Assembly (NCBI RefSeq): GCF_003228315.1
Contig: NZ_CP029693.1
Location: 1,984,001-2,048,000 of the forward strand
DNA: 64,000 nt
Direction: 5' to 3'
Origin: Pseudomonas putida
GTDB taxonomy: Bacteria; Pseudomonadota; Gammaproteobacteria; Pseudomonadales; Pseudomonadaceae
Part shown: piece after piece, positions 20,976-29,535 of the stretch
Layout: every line of letters begins with the position of its first letter
Position numbering within the stretch: the first letter of the stretch is position 1
Position numbers and translations under genes: made by a program
Notes under the pieces: model-generated
What the model saw: the letters and a program-made list of their open reading frames with translations, nothing else
What the model was told of the DNA's origin: nothing
Databases searched by the model: none

Positions 20976-21587
20976 TTACTGCGGACGCGGTGCGTAGCCC
21001 GCAAGAAAAAAACGCACGATTTCTCTCAAGTGAGGTTCCACCTGTTCCTGCGCCAGCTGCACGCCCATTAGTCGTTCATGGGTGCGGCCCGCAAGGGTCA
21101 AAAAGATAATCGCGGCGTCGAGTGTGTTCGGTATTTGCACCACACCTTTCGCGTTGAGTTGGTCGAGCCAGCCTGTCAGCTGTGCCATGAAACCGTTCAT
21201 CACTTCTTCACGAAAATGGATGATCAGCTGAGGAAATCTGACGCTCTCATGCGCACCTAACCGAGACATGGCCATGACACGCGGGGTACCGAGTTTGTCG
21301 TAAAACAGCTGGGCCAACTCGTAGAGCAATTGTGCGACTGGTCGATCAACCCGCAAAAAACTTAAATCGAGTTCGAAATCCCTGGAGATGTGCTCGAGCA
21401 CAGCCTCAAACAACAATTCCTTGCTGGGGAAACGCCTATACAGTGCCGGCTTTGTTGTCTGCCCGGCCTCAGCGATGCGGCCGAGATTAGCATCGGTGTA
21501 GCCGAACTCCAGAAACTCGTTGGCGGCTGCCTGGAGCAGCGCCTCGTCCAATTCACGACGAGGCCTCCCCTTGGGTTTTACTGACAT
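20976..21587 (-). CDS. TetR-family repressor, candidate master regulator of the island
   Basis: This 203-residue TetR protein has an N-terminal helix-turn-helix at about residues 27-56 (YTDANLGRIAEAGQ then KPALYRRFPSKELLFEAV) and an all-helical ligand-binding domain. I start at the ATG at 21587, seven bases after GGAAGGA. A longer frame to 21668 has an unrelated N-terminus. It is the only DNA-binding regulator gene found between 13 and 64 kb. Nine similar palindromes stand before the island's promoters, one 25 bases before the SDR gene that heads its own unit, so autoregulation is expected. Acyl-CoA-type ligands are common in such regulators, by inference. Confidence 0.9.
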   Translation of the reverse strand: MSVKPKGRPRRELDEALLQAAANEFLEFGYTDANLGRIAEAGQTTKPALYRRFPSKELLFEAVLEHISRDFELDLSFLRVDRPVAQLLYELAQLFYDKLGTPRVMAMSRLGAHESVRFPQLIIHFREEVMNGFMAQLTGWLDQLNAKGVVQIPNTLDAAIIFLTLAGRTHERLMGVQLAQEQVEPHLREIVRFFLAGYAPRPQ

Positions 21588-21682
21588 GAAAGTCCTTCCA
21601 CCATTTTGCTGTTCACCTACCCGATCAGTACCGGGCAGGTCGTTGTGCGGCGCAAGGAAACTTAACATATCAGTCGTCTGTA

Positions 21683-22381
21683 TCAGGACAGGCCTACCAC
21701 TGGAATAACGGCGCCATTGAGCGCACTGGCAGCATCACTGGCCAGGAAATGGAAAACTGCTGCCAACTGCTGCGGCGAGACCCAAAGGCTCGGATCTACA
21801 TCTGGCATCGCGGCACGGTTCGCAGCGCTGTCGATGATGCTCGGGGCGACGGCGTTGACGTTAATGCCATGGCCACGCAGCTCCTGGGCCATGGATTCGG
21901 TGATCCGCGCCACGCTGCTCTTGGCGGCGCAATAGGCGCCCATCGAACCCTTGCCCGTGATGGCGGAAGCGGCCGATACGTTGATGATTTTGCCTGTGCC
22001 GGCTGCCAGCATCCCCGGCACGCTAGCGCGACAGGTGTTGAGCACGGTCGCGACGTTCAGGTCCATCATTTGCTGCCAGACAGTGCCGTCAGCATCATGC
22101 ACGTCGCTCCCCATGGCAAAGCCACCGGCAATGTTGCACAGCACGCCCGCCGGCCCTTTCGCCTGGAATACCTTGCCCAGGGCGGTCTGAGTCGCTGCGG
22201 TGTCGGTCAGGTCCACGACCACAAAATGCTTGTCGCCAGAGACACCCTCATAAACCGATTGCAGCGCTTGCTCACTGCAATCGACCAACACAACCGGGCG
22301 GCCCTGCGCCAGAAAGGTTTGCGCGACAACACGGCCCAGTGCACCCGCAGCCCCGGTGACCACTACTAATGCGTCCGACAT
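21683..22381 (-). CDS. SDR-family dehydrogenase
   Basis: This 232-residue classical short-chain dehydrogenase has the cofactor motif VTGAAGALGRVVA (residues about 8-20), NIAGG, and the catalytic Ser-Tyr-Lys set in NVSAASAITGKGSMGAYCAAK (Tyr and Lys of YCAAK). It probably oxidises a hydroxyacyl-CoA or an alicyclic alcohol with NAD. It heads the minus-strand unit with the TetR and CoA-transferase genes; GGAG lies eight bases before its ATG and operator O3 begins 25 bases before the ATG. It is slightly short for the family (about 250). Confidence 0.88.
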   Translation of the reverse strand: MSDALVVVTGAAGALGRVVAQTFLAQGRPVVLVDCSEQALQSVYEGVSGDKHFVVVDLTDTAATQTALGKVFQAKGPAGVLCNIAGGFAMGSDVHDADGTVWQQMMDLNVATVLNTCRASVPGMLAAGTGKIINVSAASAITGKGSMGAYCAAKSSVARITESMAQELRGHGINVNAVAPSIIDSAANRAAMPDVDPSLWVSPQQLAAVFHFLASDAASALNGAVIPVVGLS

Positions 22382-22405
22382 TTAGACTCTCCTCTTTTCT
22401 TGTTA

Positions 22406-22428
22406 ATAACTGACCATGTATCAGCTTA
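22406..22428. promoter_or_regulatory. Predicted TetR operator O3
   Basis: ATAACTGAC is perfect on the left; the right half reads ATCAGCTTA. It lies 25 bases upstream of the SDR that heads the regulator's own unit, where it would allow autoregulation. Confidence 0.7.
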
Positions 22429-22530
22429 TACAATAGAAAAAGCGTGTTCGGCAACATCCTTAGGCCACAGATCGACGACGAACAAACATCTTGTAGGCGG
22501 CCTATTGCATCTTTGTTTGAGATGCTCTAA

Positions 22531-22553
22531 AAATAACAACATGTTAGTTTTAA
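22531..22553. promoter_or_regulatory. Degenerate operator-like palindrome upstream of DUF35 gene
   Basis: Read on the minus strand, AAACTAAC matches the left half-site; the core AACATGTT is a perfect 8-bp palindrome, but the second half-site is poor. It lies 81 bases before the DUF35 start, where an operator for the rightward unit would be expected. Confidence 0.35.
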
Positions 22554-22633
22554 GCGATGAATGACTAGCGGTGGTAGCACTGTGCGAGCTCAAGCATGAT
22601 GTTCACTTCCCCCCGTCAACGCTGGAGATTCTT

Positions 22634-23041
22634 ATGAGCACTGCCTACAAACGCGTATTGCCACAGCTGGATGATCTCAACCGGTTTTTCTGGACCAGTG
22701 GCGCCGACGGCCAATTGCGCTTTCTGCGCTGCAACGACTGCGACCATTGGCTGCATCCGCCGGGAATCATCTGCCCGCAGTGCCTGAGCCGAAACCTCGC
22801 GCCGCAGGCGGTTTCGGGCCTGGGCACCATCGAGGCACTGACGATCAATCATCAGCCGTGGTCGCCTGACCAGCCTGTGCCTTATGCCGTCGCCATCGTT
22901 TCACTCGACGACCACAAAAGCCTGCAACTGACGACCAACATCGTCGGCTGTGCGCCCGAATCGGCCTTCATCGGTCAGCGGGTACGTGTGGTTTTCGAAG
23001 CGATCGAGGATGTTCACTTACCTCTGTTCACGCCTGTCTGA
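22634..23041 (+). CDS. DUF35 Zn-ribbon/OB-fold protein
   Basis: This 135-residue protein has a rubredoxin-like zinc ribbon (Cys33, Cys36, Cys47, Cys50 in RCNDCDHWLHPPGIICPQC) followed by an OB fold (about residues 60-135). DUF35 proteins bind acyl-CoA and pair with thiolase-fold enzymes. In steroid side-chain degradation the DUF35 part of ChsH2 activates the aldolase Ltp2. The likely partner here is the thiolase-like protein at 59112-60263 or the partial one at 63109. It is first in a rightward unit of acyl-CoA dehydrogenases. GGAG lies seven bases before the ATG. Confidence 0.88.
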   Translation: MSTAYKRVLPQLDDLNRFFWTSGADGQLRFLRCNDCDHWLHPPGIICPQCLSRNLAPQAVSGLGTIEALTINHQPWSPDQPVPYAVAIVSLDDHKSLQLTTNIVGCAPESAFIGQRVRVVFEAIEDVHLPLFTPV

Positions 23042-23051
23042 GAGAGCCCGC

Positions 23052-24149
23052 ATGCAAGAAGAACACGCCGAAAGTCTCGCTTCGATCCGCGAACAGGCCA
23101 GGCGCCTGCTAAAGGATCAAGCCACCCCGGAACACTTGAAGTCGCTCCTGGATACACCCGCCAGTTTCGATCGACACTTGTGGGGCCATGCCGTCGACCA
23201 GGGTTGGCCGAGTGTCGCGGTAATCGAGCAATCGGGGGGATTGGGTCTGGGCTGGAGCGGCCTTGGCGTGCTTTGTGAAGAAACCGGGCGCCTGACCGCG
23301 TCATTGCCGCTGATTGGCAACGCCGTGGCTGCCCATGCCCTGCAGTTCGCCAAAGGCGACTGGAGTACCTTGATCGAAGCTTTGGCCAACGGAGGCAAGA
23401 TCGCCTGCCTGGCCTTGGCGGATCCAGAGGACAGCGGCTTGGCGACAAGCCCGTCATTGTTGGCAAGCAACGGCATATTGCAAGGCGAAAAGGCCCTGGC
23501 CGCCTTTGCCAGCGTTGCCGATATTGCACTGGTTCAGGCGCAAGGCGAACAGGGCAATGCGCTCTATCTGGTCGATCTTGCACATCCCGGTGTCACCCGC
23601 CATACATTCAATACCCTCGACAACGCCCGTGCCGCGGCTGTCCTGCAGTTCAAGCAGGTCCCGGCCACACGACTAGGCGGTCTCGACCTCATTCTGGATA
23701 TCGCCAGCCTGGCGGCCCTCGCCTGCACCAGCGAGCAGATCGGCGGCGCCCAGGCCAGCCTGGATCTGGCCTGTGAATATGCCCGCGAACGCCGCGCCTT
23801 TGGCCAACAGATCGGTAGCTTCCAGGGGATCAAGCACAAGCTCGCCGAAGCTTACTGCTTGCTGGAAATCGCCAAGGGCTGCACCAATGACGCACTCAAT
23901 GCTTGGGAAAACAGCCTGGTAGAGAGTCGCCAATTGAGCGCAGCAGCACGTATCGCAGCAACCAAAGCCTACGACTACATCGCCCAGGAAGGACTGCATA
24001 TCCACGGCGGCATGGGTATGACATGGGAAGCCATGCCTCATCACCACTACCGTCGCTCACGCACGCTCGCCCTGGAACTGGGCAGCATCCACTACTGGCG
24101 TGAATGTCTGCTGAACGAAATCGGGCTGGAAACGGCGAATCATGGATAA
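23052..24149 (+). CDS. Acyl-CoA dehydrogenase, beta-type subunit (pair 1)
   Basis: This 365-residue acyl-CoA dehydrogenase has a weak N-terminal half but a well-kept C-terminal domain. RRAFGQQIGSFQGIKH carries the FAD-phosphate arginine motif and LHIHGGMGMTWEAMP the end motif. It lacks the SEPxAGSD and GQKxWT motifs of complete enzymes, which its neighbour carries, as in alpha2beta2 dehydrogenases such as ChsE4-ChsE5 (FadE26-FadE27). Its stop overlaps one possible start of the next gene. The start at 23052 follows the DUF35 stop by 10 bases. The substrate is probably a bulky or branched acyl-CoA. Confidence 0.88.
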   Translation: MQEEHAESLASIREQARRLLKDQATPEHLKSLLDTPASFDRHLWGHAVDQGWPSVAVIEQSGGLGLGWSGLGVLCEETGRLTASLPLIGNAVAAHALQFAKGDWSTLIEALANGGKIACLALADPEDSGLATSPSLLASNGILQGEKALAAFASVADIALVQAQGEQGNALYLVDLAHPGVTRHTFNTLDNARAAAVLQFKQVPATRLGGLDLILDIASLAALACTSEQIGGAQASLDLACEYARERRAFGQQIGSFQGIKHKLAEAYCLLEIAKGCTNDALNAWENSLVESRQLSAAARIAATKAYDYIAQEGLHIHGGMGMTWEAMPHHHYRRSRTLALELGSIHYWRECLLNEIGLETANHG

Positions 24150-24162
24150 CGGCGGACCCATC

Positions 24163-25362
24163 ATGAGCAATACACTCGAACGCTATCGCGAACGCGCCAG
24201 ATCCTGGCTGGCAGAGCACGCCCCTCTTTACGCTGGACAAGCAAGGCGCGGGCTGAGCTTCAAAGAGGACCTGGACCTGGCTCGCGCCTGGCAAGCCCTC
24301 AAGGCCGAGCACGGCTACGCCTGCATCACCCTGCCAACGGAGGTCGGTGGCGCAGGTGGCAGCGAACTGGAAAAAGTCGTCTTCAGCGAAGAAGAGATGC
24401 GTTATGACCTGCCACTGGTCTACTTCAGCATCAGCCTGAACAACCCCCTACCGATTTTCCTGCGCTACGCCCCGTCCTATTGGACCGAGCGTCTGGCCAG
24501 GCCCACTGTCCGTGGCGAGTTGATCTGGTGTCAGCTATTTTCCGAACCTTCGGCAGGTTCGGACCTGGCGTCACTACGCTTGAAGGCTGTTGCGGTGGAA
24601 GGCGGCTGGCGCCTGAGCGGGCAAAAGGTCTGGACCAGCTGGGCACAAATCGCCGATTGGGGAGTGATCGTCGCCCGCACCGATCCGAGTCTGCCCAAGC
24701 ACGCCGGGCTGACCTACTTCTTTGTCGATATGAAATCCCCTGGCGTGAGTGTCGTGCCGATTCGACGTCTGGGCGAGGAAAGCGACCTTAACGAAGTGTT
24801 CTTCGATGATGTTTTCGTTCCCGACGATCAACGCTTGGGTGAAATCAATGGTGGTTTCAAGGTCGCAGTCGAAACGCTGATGATCGAACGCTACTCGGTC
24901 ACCGACGAATCCGGCTACGCCCCCAGCCTGGAGAAATTCATCGCATTGGCCGAGCAGTCGAAAATCAATGGCAAGCGCTCGCTTGATGACGCTGAGATCC
25001 GCGCCAGCATCGCCGATGTATTCGTCCAGCGCCAAGGCCTGCGCGCCATCCATCGCCAAGCCCTGGAGGCATTTGCCAAGGGCGAGGCTCCGGGTCCTGA
25101 GGGCGCCATGCGCAAATTGCTGTTGGGGCGCACCCGTCAATCCTTGAGTCGGATGGCGATGAACATCCAGGGACCGAACAGCCTGGTCCTGAATGAAGAC
25201 TCTCAGGCGAAGACCGACTTCACCAGTGCCTGGCTCGACCCCAGTTTGCGTATTGCCGGCGGTACCGACGAGTTACTGCTCAACACCTTGGCCGAGCGTG
25301 TGCTTGGCCTGCCGCAGGATTCACGGCCAGACAAGGGCCAGCCTTTTAACGCCAACAAATAA
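24163..25362 (+). CDS. Acyl-CoA dehydrogenase, alpha-type subunit (pair 1)
   Basis: This 399-residue acyl-CoA dehydrogenase keeps the substrate and flavin motifs FSEPSAGSDLASLRLKA and SGQKVWTSW. It ends in IAGGTDELLLNTLAERVLGLP rather than the usual YEG motif. It lacks the RxxFG...FQ motif, which the upstream gene supplies, so the two probably form one heteromeric enzyme. An in-frame ATG at 24142 would overlap the upstream stop and add seven residues. I prefer 24163 (MSNTLERYRER), though the ribosome binding sites are similar. It should be a cytoplasmic FAD enzyme feeding electrons to ETF. Confidence 0.88.
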   Translation: MSNTLERYRERARSWLAEHAPLYAGQARRGLSFKEDLDLARAWQALKAEHGYACITLPTEVGGAGGSELEKVVFSEEEMRYDLPLVYFSISLNNPLPIFLRYAPSYWTERLARPTVRGELIWCQLFSEPSAGSDLASLRLKAVAVEGGWRLSGQKVWTSWAQIADWGVIVARTDPSLPKHAGLTYFFVDMKSPGVSVVPIRRLGEESDLNEVFFDDVFVPDDQRLGEINGGFKVAVETLMIERYSVTDESGYAPSLEKFIALAEQSKINGKRSLDDAEIRASIADVFVQRQGLRAIHRQALEAFAKGEAPGPEGAMRKLLLGRTRQSLSRMAMNIQGPNSLVLNEDSQAKTDFTSAWLDPSLRIAGGTDELLLNTLAERVLGLPQDSRPDKGQPFNANK

Positions 25363-25407
25363 ACGCCCCGGGCGGCCTTGGTCGCCCGCCACCGAAGGAT
25401 CTCGCTC

Positions 25408-26607
25408 ATGCATTTCACTCTCGATCAGGAAGACGAGCGCTTCCGTCAGGAAGTCCGTGCCTTCCTCAAGGCCAAGCTGCCCCAGGATCTGGCTGAACGC
25501 AATCGCCGGGGTTACCACCCCTTGCGTGAAGACACCCGCCAGTGGACCAAGATCCTTCACGCCCAGGGCTGGTCCGGCGCCAATTGGCCGACATCCTGGG
25601 GCGGCACCGGATGGTCGCCCGTGCGTCAGTTCATTTTCGAAGAGGAAAGCATCCTGGCCGGTGCGCCAGCGGTCGATACCGCTGGATTCAAGATGATCGG
25701 CCCGGTAATCATGACCTTTGCCAACGACACCATGAAGGCACAGTACGGCCCACGGATCCTCAGTGGCGACGTCTTTTGGGGCCAGGGTTTTTCCGAGCCC
25801 AATGCTGGATCGGATTTGGGCTCATTGACGACGCGTGCCGAACGCGACGGCGATGAATATGTCATCAACGGGCAGAAAATCTGGACCTCGTTCGTTGAAA
25901 CCGCGGACATGATTTTCATCCTCGCCAAGACCGATCCGCAGGCTCGTCAGCGGGGTATTTCGATGATTCTTGTCGACCGCCAGGCGCCGGGCGTGACCAT
26001 TCGCCCGATCTATGACATCGGTGAAAGCCACAGCCTCAACGAAGTCTTCTTCGATGACGTACGGGTACCGGTCAGCAATCTGGTCGGTGAGGAAGGCATG
26101 GGGTGGACCTACGCCAAATTCCTGCTGGAAAACGAGCGCGCGTTCAGTGCCGAATGGCCACGCAACAATGCCCACCTGGCCCGACTACGGACTTTGCTCA
26201 ATACACCGCAGCACGATGGTCGGCGATTGATCGACCGACCTGGCTTTGCCAGTCGCCTGGCACAACTGAATACTGACTTGCTGGCACTGCGCTGGTTGAG
26301 TCTGCGCGCCCTGCACGAAAAAGCAGGAGGCCATGTTCGTTTGCCGGTGGGCTCGCTGCTGAAAATCCGCGGTTCGGAACTCCTGCAAAAAATCGGCGAG
26401 CTGCAAGTCGAAGCCCTCGGCAGCCACGCCAGCTATGTCTACCCCGACCCATTGGGCGACGCCCAGCGCCAGCGAACCTGGCCACCGGGCCCAAACACGG
26501 CGCCCGGAATCATGGCGGATTATTTCTACCGTCGCGCCACCACTATTTACGGTGGGGCAAATGAAGTTCAACGCACGATTATCGCCCGTTCGTTCCTGGA
26601 GCTCTGA
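25408..26607 (+). CDS. Acyl-CoA dehydrogenase, alpha-type subunit (pair 2)
   Basis: This 399-residue protein has FSEPNAGSDLGSLTTRA, INGQKIWTSFVET and the C-terminal YGGANEVQRTIIARSFLEL. Those are marks of the FadE26-like catalytic subunit, with a candidate base in LLENERAFS. The start at 25408 has AAGGA upstream. Its stop is two bases before the ATG of the next gene, the matching beta-type subunit. The order (alpha then beta) is the reverse of pair 1. The substrate probably has a carboxyl-CoA on a branched or ring-linked chain, by analogy only. Confidence 0.9.
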   Translation: MHFTLDQEDERFRQEVRAFLKAKLPQDLAERNRRGYHPLREDTRQWTKILHAQGWSGANWPTSWGGTGWSPVRQFIFEEESILAGAPAVDTAGFKMIGPVIMTFANDTMKAQYGPRILSGDVFWGQGFSEPNAGSDLGSLTTRAERDGDEYVINGQKIWTSFVETADMIFILAKTDPQARQRGISMILVDRQAPGVTIRPIYDIGESHSLNEVFFDDVRVPVSNLVGEEGMGWTYAKFLLENERAFSAEWPRNNAHLARLRTLLNTPQHDGRRLIDRPGFASRLAQLNTDLLALRWLSLRALHEKAGGHVRLPVGSLLKIRGSELLQKIGELQVEALGSHASYVYPDPLGDAQRQRTWPPGPNTAPGIMADYFYRRATTIYGGANEVQRTIIARSFLEL

Positions 26608-26609
26608 GC

Positions 26610-27746
26610 ATGGATTTTCAACTCAATGAAGAGCAAAACATGCTCAAAGACAGCGTTCGCCGGTTCATGGAGGACAATTGCTCCTTCGAACAGCGCGGTG
26701 CAACCGTCGATAACGGCGCCTTCGATGGCGGTCATTGGCTTCAGTTGGCCGAACTCGGCCTCCTGGCCCTGGGCCTGCCGGAAGATCTGGGTGGAATGAA
26801 CTGCTCAGCCATCGAAAGTGCCTTGGTGATGGAAGAGCTCGGCCGTGTGCTGTGCGTCGAACCTTACTGGGCAGTGGCCATCCAGGCGGCGCAAACTCTG
26901 CTGGCCAGCAACGACCCGAAAGCTCGTGCGGTGCTGCAGGCCATGGGTGAAGGTATGGCACTGCCTGTGCTGGCCCACGAAGAAGCACCGGCACGCGGAG
27001 AGTTAGCCTATGTCAAGACCCGCGCCTTCGAGACCGGGCAAGGTCGCTGGCGGTTGAACGGGGAAAAAATAGCGGTGATCGGTGGCAATATCGCCGAGCT
27101 GTTCATCGTTTCGGTACGTACCTCTGGTGCGGCAGGGGATCGCGACGGCATCACACTGTTTTTGCTCGACGCAAATACGCCTGGCATCGCCAAACATAAT
27201 GTTCGCCTGATCGATAACCGTTGGGCCAGCCACCTGGTGCTCACTAACGTTGAGGTCACCCAAGCCCAGGTTCTGGGCAAGGTCGGCGACGGCTACGCAG
27301 CGTTGAGCCACGCCAACGCGCACGCCATGGTAGGGCTGTTCGCCGAAGCGGTGGGTGTGATGGAACAGTCGCTGTGGATCACCCGTGACTATCTGAAAAT
27401 TCGCAAACAGTTCGGCCAGACGCTCTCGAACTTCCAGAGTCTGCAGCACCGCATGAGCGAAATGCTCATCGAACTGGAACTCTCGCGCAGCATGCTGCAC
27501 CTGGCATTGGCCAGCCTCGATCTCGATGCAGCACAGCGCGACCGGGCACTGTCGGCAGTCAAGGCGCACATCGGTAAAAGCGGTCAATTCGTTTGCGGCC
27601 AGGCCATTCAGTTGCATGGCGGCATTGGGGTGACCGAGGAGTACGTCATCGGTCACTACTTCAAACGCATGACACTGATCAACGCAGCGCTCGGCACCAG
27701 CATGCATCACTACGAGTTGCTGGCAGAAGCAGAGCGCGCGGCCTGA
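26610..27746 (+). CDS. Acyl-CoA dehydrogenase, beta-type subunit (pair 2)
   Basis: This 378-residue protein begins MDFQLNEEQNMLKDSVRRF, the standard ACAD N-terminal helix. It carries RKQFGQTLSNFQSLQH and LHGGIGVTEEYVIGHYFKRM but not the SEPxAGSD motif. It forms a pair with the gene directly upstream. It is the last gene of the DUF35 unit before a strong hairpin terminator at 27774. Confidence 0.9.
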   Translation: MDFQLNEEQNMLKDSVRRFMEDNCSFEQRGATVDNGAFDGGHWLQLAELGLLALGLPEDLGGMNCSAIESALVMEELGRVLCVEPYWAVAIQAAQTLLASNDPKARAVLQAMGEGMALPVLAHEEAPARGELAYVKTRAFETGQGRWRLNGEKIAVIGGNIAELFIVSVRTSGAAGDRDGITLFLLDANTPGIAKHNVRLIDNRWASHLVLTNVEVTQAQVLGKVGDGYAALSHANAHAMVGLFAEAVGVMEQSLWITRDYLKIRKQFGQTLSNFQSLQHRMSEMLIELELSRSMLHLALASLDLDAAQRDRALSAVKAHIGKSGQFVCGQAIQLHGGIGVTEEYVIGHYFKRMTLINAALGTSMHHYELLAEAERAA

Positions 27747-27773
27747 GGGGTTTCGCCCTGCCCTGTTCGCCAT

Positions 27774-27808
27774 AAAAATCCGGACTCTGCATAAGGCTCC
27801 GGATTTTT
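27774..27808 (+). terminator. Rho-independent terminator after ACAD pair 2
   Basis: AAAAATCCGGA and TCCGGATTTTT form perfect 11-bp arms with a 13-base loop and an A/T-rich base that gives a U-run on either strand. It separates the DUF35-ACAD unit from the Rieske oxygenase gene. Confidence 0.85.
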
Positions 27809-27886
27809 CAACGCTGCTTCATACGCCCCAAGGGGCACCCATGACAACAAACACACCGCTATAACAAAAACCAAGAGGACCGTGTG

Positions 27887-28921
27887 ATGTTGAACCTATC
27901 CATGAAACCGACCGGTTGGTTCCAGATCGGCTGGAGCGATGAACTGGCTCCAGGCTCAGTCAAGCCGATGAAATACCTTGGGCATGACCTGGTGGCATTC
28001 CGTAGCGAAGCAGGCGAGCTTGCCGTACTCGATGCCCACTGCCACCACATGGGTGCGCATTTGGGTTATGGCGGCAAAGTCAAAGGCGACTGCATCGCCT
28101 GCCCTTACCATGGCTGGCAGTGGAACACCAAAGGTGAGAACGCCTTGATTCCCTATCAGGACCATCCCATTCGCAAAAAGCTGCGCAAGTGGGACGTGGT
28201 CGAACAGCACGGCATCATGTTCCTGTGGCACGATCCGGCCAGTGGTCCACCCCGCGACGGCTGGTTGCCCGACGTATTCGATCACCCCGAACACCCGGCA
28301 GATCCCGCCGATTATTACCCGTGCTATCCCCATGCCGTGGTCTTCGCGCCTGAAGAGCCCATCCATCCGCAACTGATTACCGAAAACGCTGCCGATACCA
28401 TGCACTTCCGCTTTGCCCACAATGCCCCCGAAGACCCGGTCCTGCTGGCCTTCGATACCAGCACGGCGATCTGGAAGTCGACCATGGGCTTTCGCTCAAA
28501 AGTCACCAAGGAAGTCGCGATGCTGTTGCATGCGCGCAATGCCGGGGTCGGTCTGAACTTCTCAATATTCGATCATCCGGTACTGGCGCGCCGCCTGGTG
28601 CTGTCATGCACGCCCGTCGACGATGAAAAATCAGACCTGCGCGTGAGCTACTACTTCCGGCGCGATCCAAAGTCTCCTGAGCACATGCCTGAATCCGTTC
28701 GACAAATGGCACGGCATACCCGCGTTCTTTTCGAAGAGGACGCGGTGATCTGGAGACACCAGAAGTTTGTGCAAAGGCCGATCTATGCCAGACAGGACGT
28801 CGCGGGTTATACCGCGCTGCGGACCTGGTGCGAGCAGTTCTATGAGGCGACAGGCAGTAACCAGGGACCGCTGAAAGTCCTGGAAGACACTGGCGAACCG
28901 GTCAACTGCAGTCTGCTGTGA
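27887..28921 (+). CDS. Rieske non-haem iron oxygenase, KshA-like terminal component
   Basis: This 344-residue oxygenase has a Rieske [2Fe-2S] site (Cys52-x-His54 and Cys72-x2-His75 in CPYHGW). Its mononuclear iron triad begins Asp170-x2-His173-x4-His178 (ENAADTMHFRFAHN). The layout resembles KshA, the 3-ketosteroid 9-alpha-hydroxylase terminal oxygenase, and related ring hydroxylases acting on bulky alicyclic substrates. AGAGGA lies seven bases before ATG 27887; an adjoining GTG at 27884 is less likely. A terminator stands upstream and no operator copy was found in the 140-base gap. No ferredoxin or flavin reductase gene is present in the window. Confidence 0.9.
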   Translation: MLNLSMKPTGWFQIGWSDELAPGSVKPMKYLGHDLVAFRSEAGELAVLDAHCHHMGAHLGYGGKVKGDCIACPYHGWQWNTKGENALIPYQDHPIRKKLRKWDVVEQHGIMFLWHDPASGPPRDGWLPDVFDHPEHPADPADYYPCYPHAVVFAPEEPIHPQLITENAADTMHFRFAHNAPEDPVLLAFDTSTAIWKSTMGFRSKVTKEVAMLLHARNAGVGLNFSIFDHPVLARRLVLSCTPVDDEKSDLRVSYYFRRDPKSPEHMPESVRQMARHTRVLFEEDAVIWRHQKFVQRPIYARQDVAGYTALRTWCEQFYEATGSNQGPLKVLEDTGEPVNCSLL

Positions 28922-28956
28922 CATCGCGCAAGGCGTTGCTCTGAGTCCTGGCGAAA

Positions 28957-29412
28957 TCAGTTGTTTCGCCGGGTTCCTTGCGGGATTTCCCCGCAGAAAA
29001 TATCGACGTTGCCATCGGACGGCGCGGTTCTCACGACGATCGAGTATTCGCCTGACAGTAGTTCTGACAGGGCGACAGGCACGCTTCTTGAGTAGGTCCA
29101 GCCGCGTACTGCGGCACGCTCGGTATTGACCTGATCATTCACCGAGAATGCGATTGGCCCCGGCTGCTGGCAGCTGCCTTTATAGATGAAGGTGTAGAGA
29201 CGCAAGGGCAGAGAAACGCCACCTGGAATGCCACTGATGATAAAGCTCAATCCCGTTTGTGTGCCCCGGCTTGCCAGTGTCACGTTGGCAATCTGACCGG
29301 CGTTGCGTTGAGTGGCGAGCAAAGGAACGGTCATCACTTGCTCGGTTGACGTGGTGCAAGCACAGAGGGAGGCAGCGATCATGAAGACTGCCAATGGGTT
29401 TGTGACGTTCAT
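28957..29412 (-). CDS. Predicted small lipoprotein, function unknown
   Basis: This 151-residue protein has a signal peptide ending in a lipobox (IAASLCACTT, Cys about residue 18), so it should be a membrane-anchored lipoprotein. The mature part is rich in beta-prone segments and has two further cysteines (KGSCQQPG and IFCGEIPQG) that could form a disulfide. I do not recognise the family. It lies alone on the minus strand between the Rieske gene and the thiolase unit, with a hairpin on each side, and has no operator. It looks like a bystander to the pathway. ATG 29412 has GGAG six bases upstream. Confidence 0.7.
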   Translation of the reverse strand: MNVTNPLAVFMIAASLCACTTSTEQVMTVPLLATQRNAGQIANVTLASRGTQTGLSFIISGIPGGVSLPLRLYTFIYKGSCQQPGPIAFSVNDQVNTERAAVRGWTYSRSVPVALSELLSGEYSIVVRTAPSDGNVDIFCGEIPQGTRRNN

Positions 29413-29481
29413 CATTCACTCCGTCGACCCTATCAATGGTGCCGCTGGCCAATGGTCGCCTTTGAGCCTGGGCAGGACGCA

Positions 29482-29514
29482 AAAGCCTGGAATCCAGCAC
29501 GGATTCCAGGCTTT
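29482..29514 (-). terminator. Terminator after thiolase unit
   Basis: AAAGCCTGGAATCC and GGATTCCAGGCTTT form perfect 14-bp arms around a five-base loop, 22 bases past the thiolase stop on the minus strand, with a short U-run. Confidence 0.82.
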
Positions 29515-29535
29515 CCTTTCAAGTCGCGTCAGAGG

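Noticed and set aside
21661..21683. Operator-like half-site between the SDR and TetR genes
   Set aside because: Only one half (GACTGAT on the minus strand) fits and the spacing to the other half is wrong, so it was left out of the operator set.
28950..28970. GGCGAAA/TTTCGCC hairpin at the lipoprotein gene stop
   Set aside because: A seven-base stem without a U-run is too weak to call a terminator.
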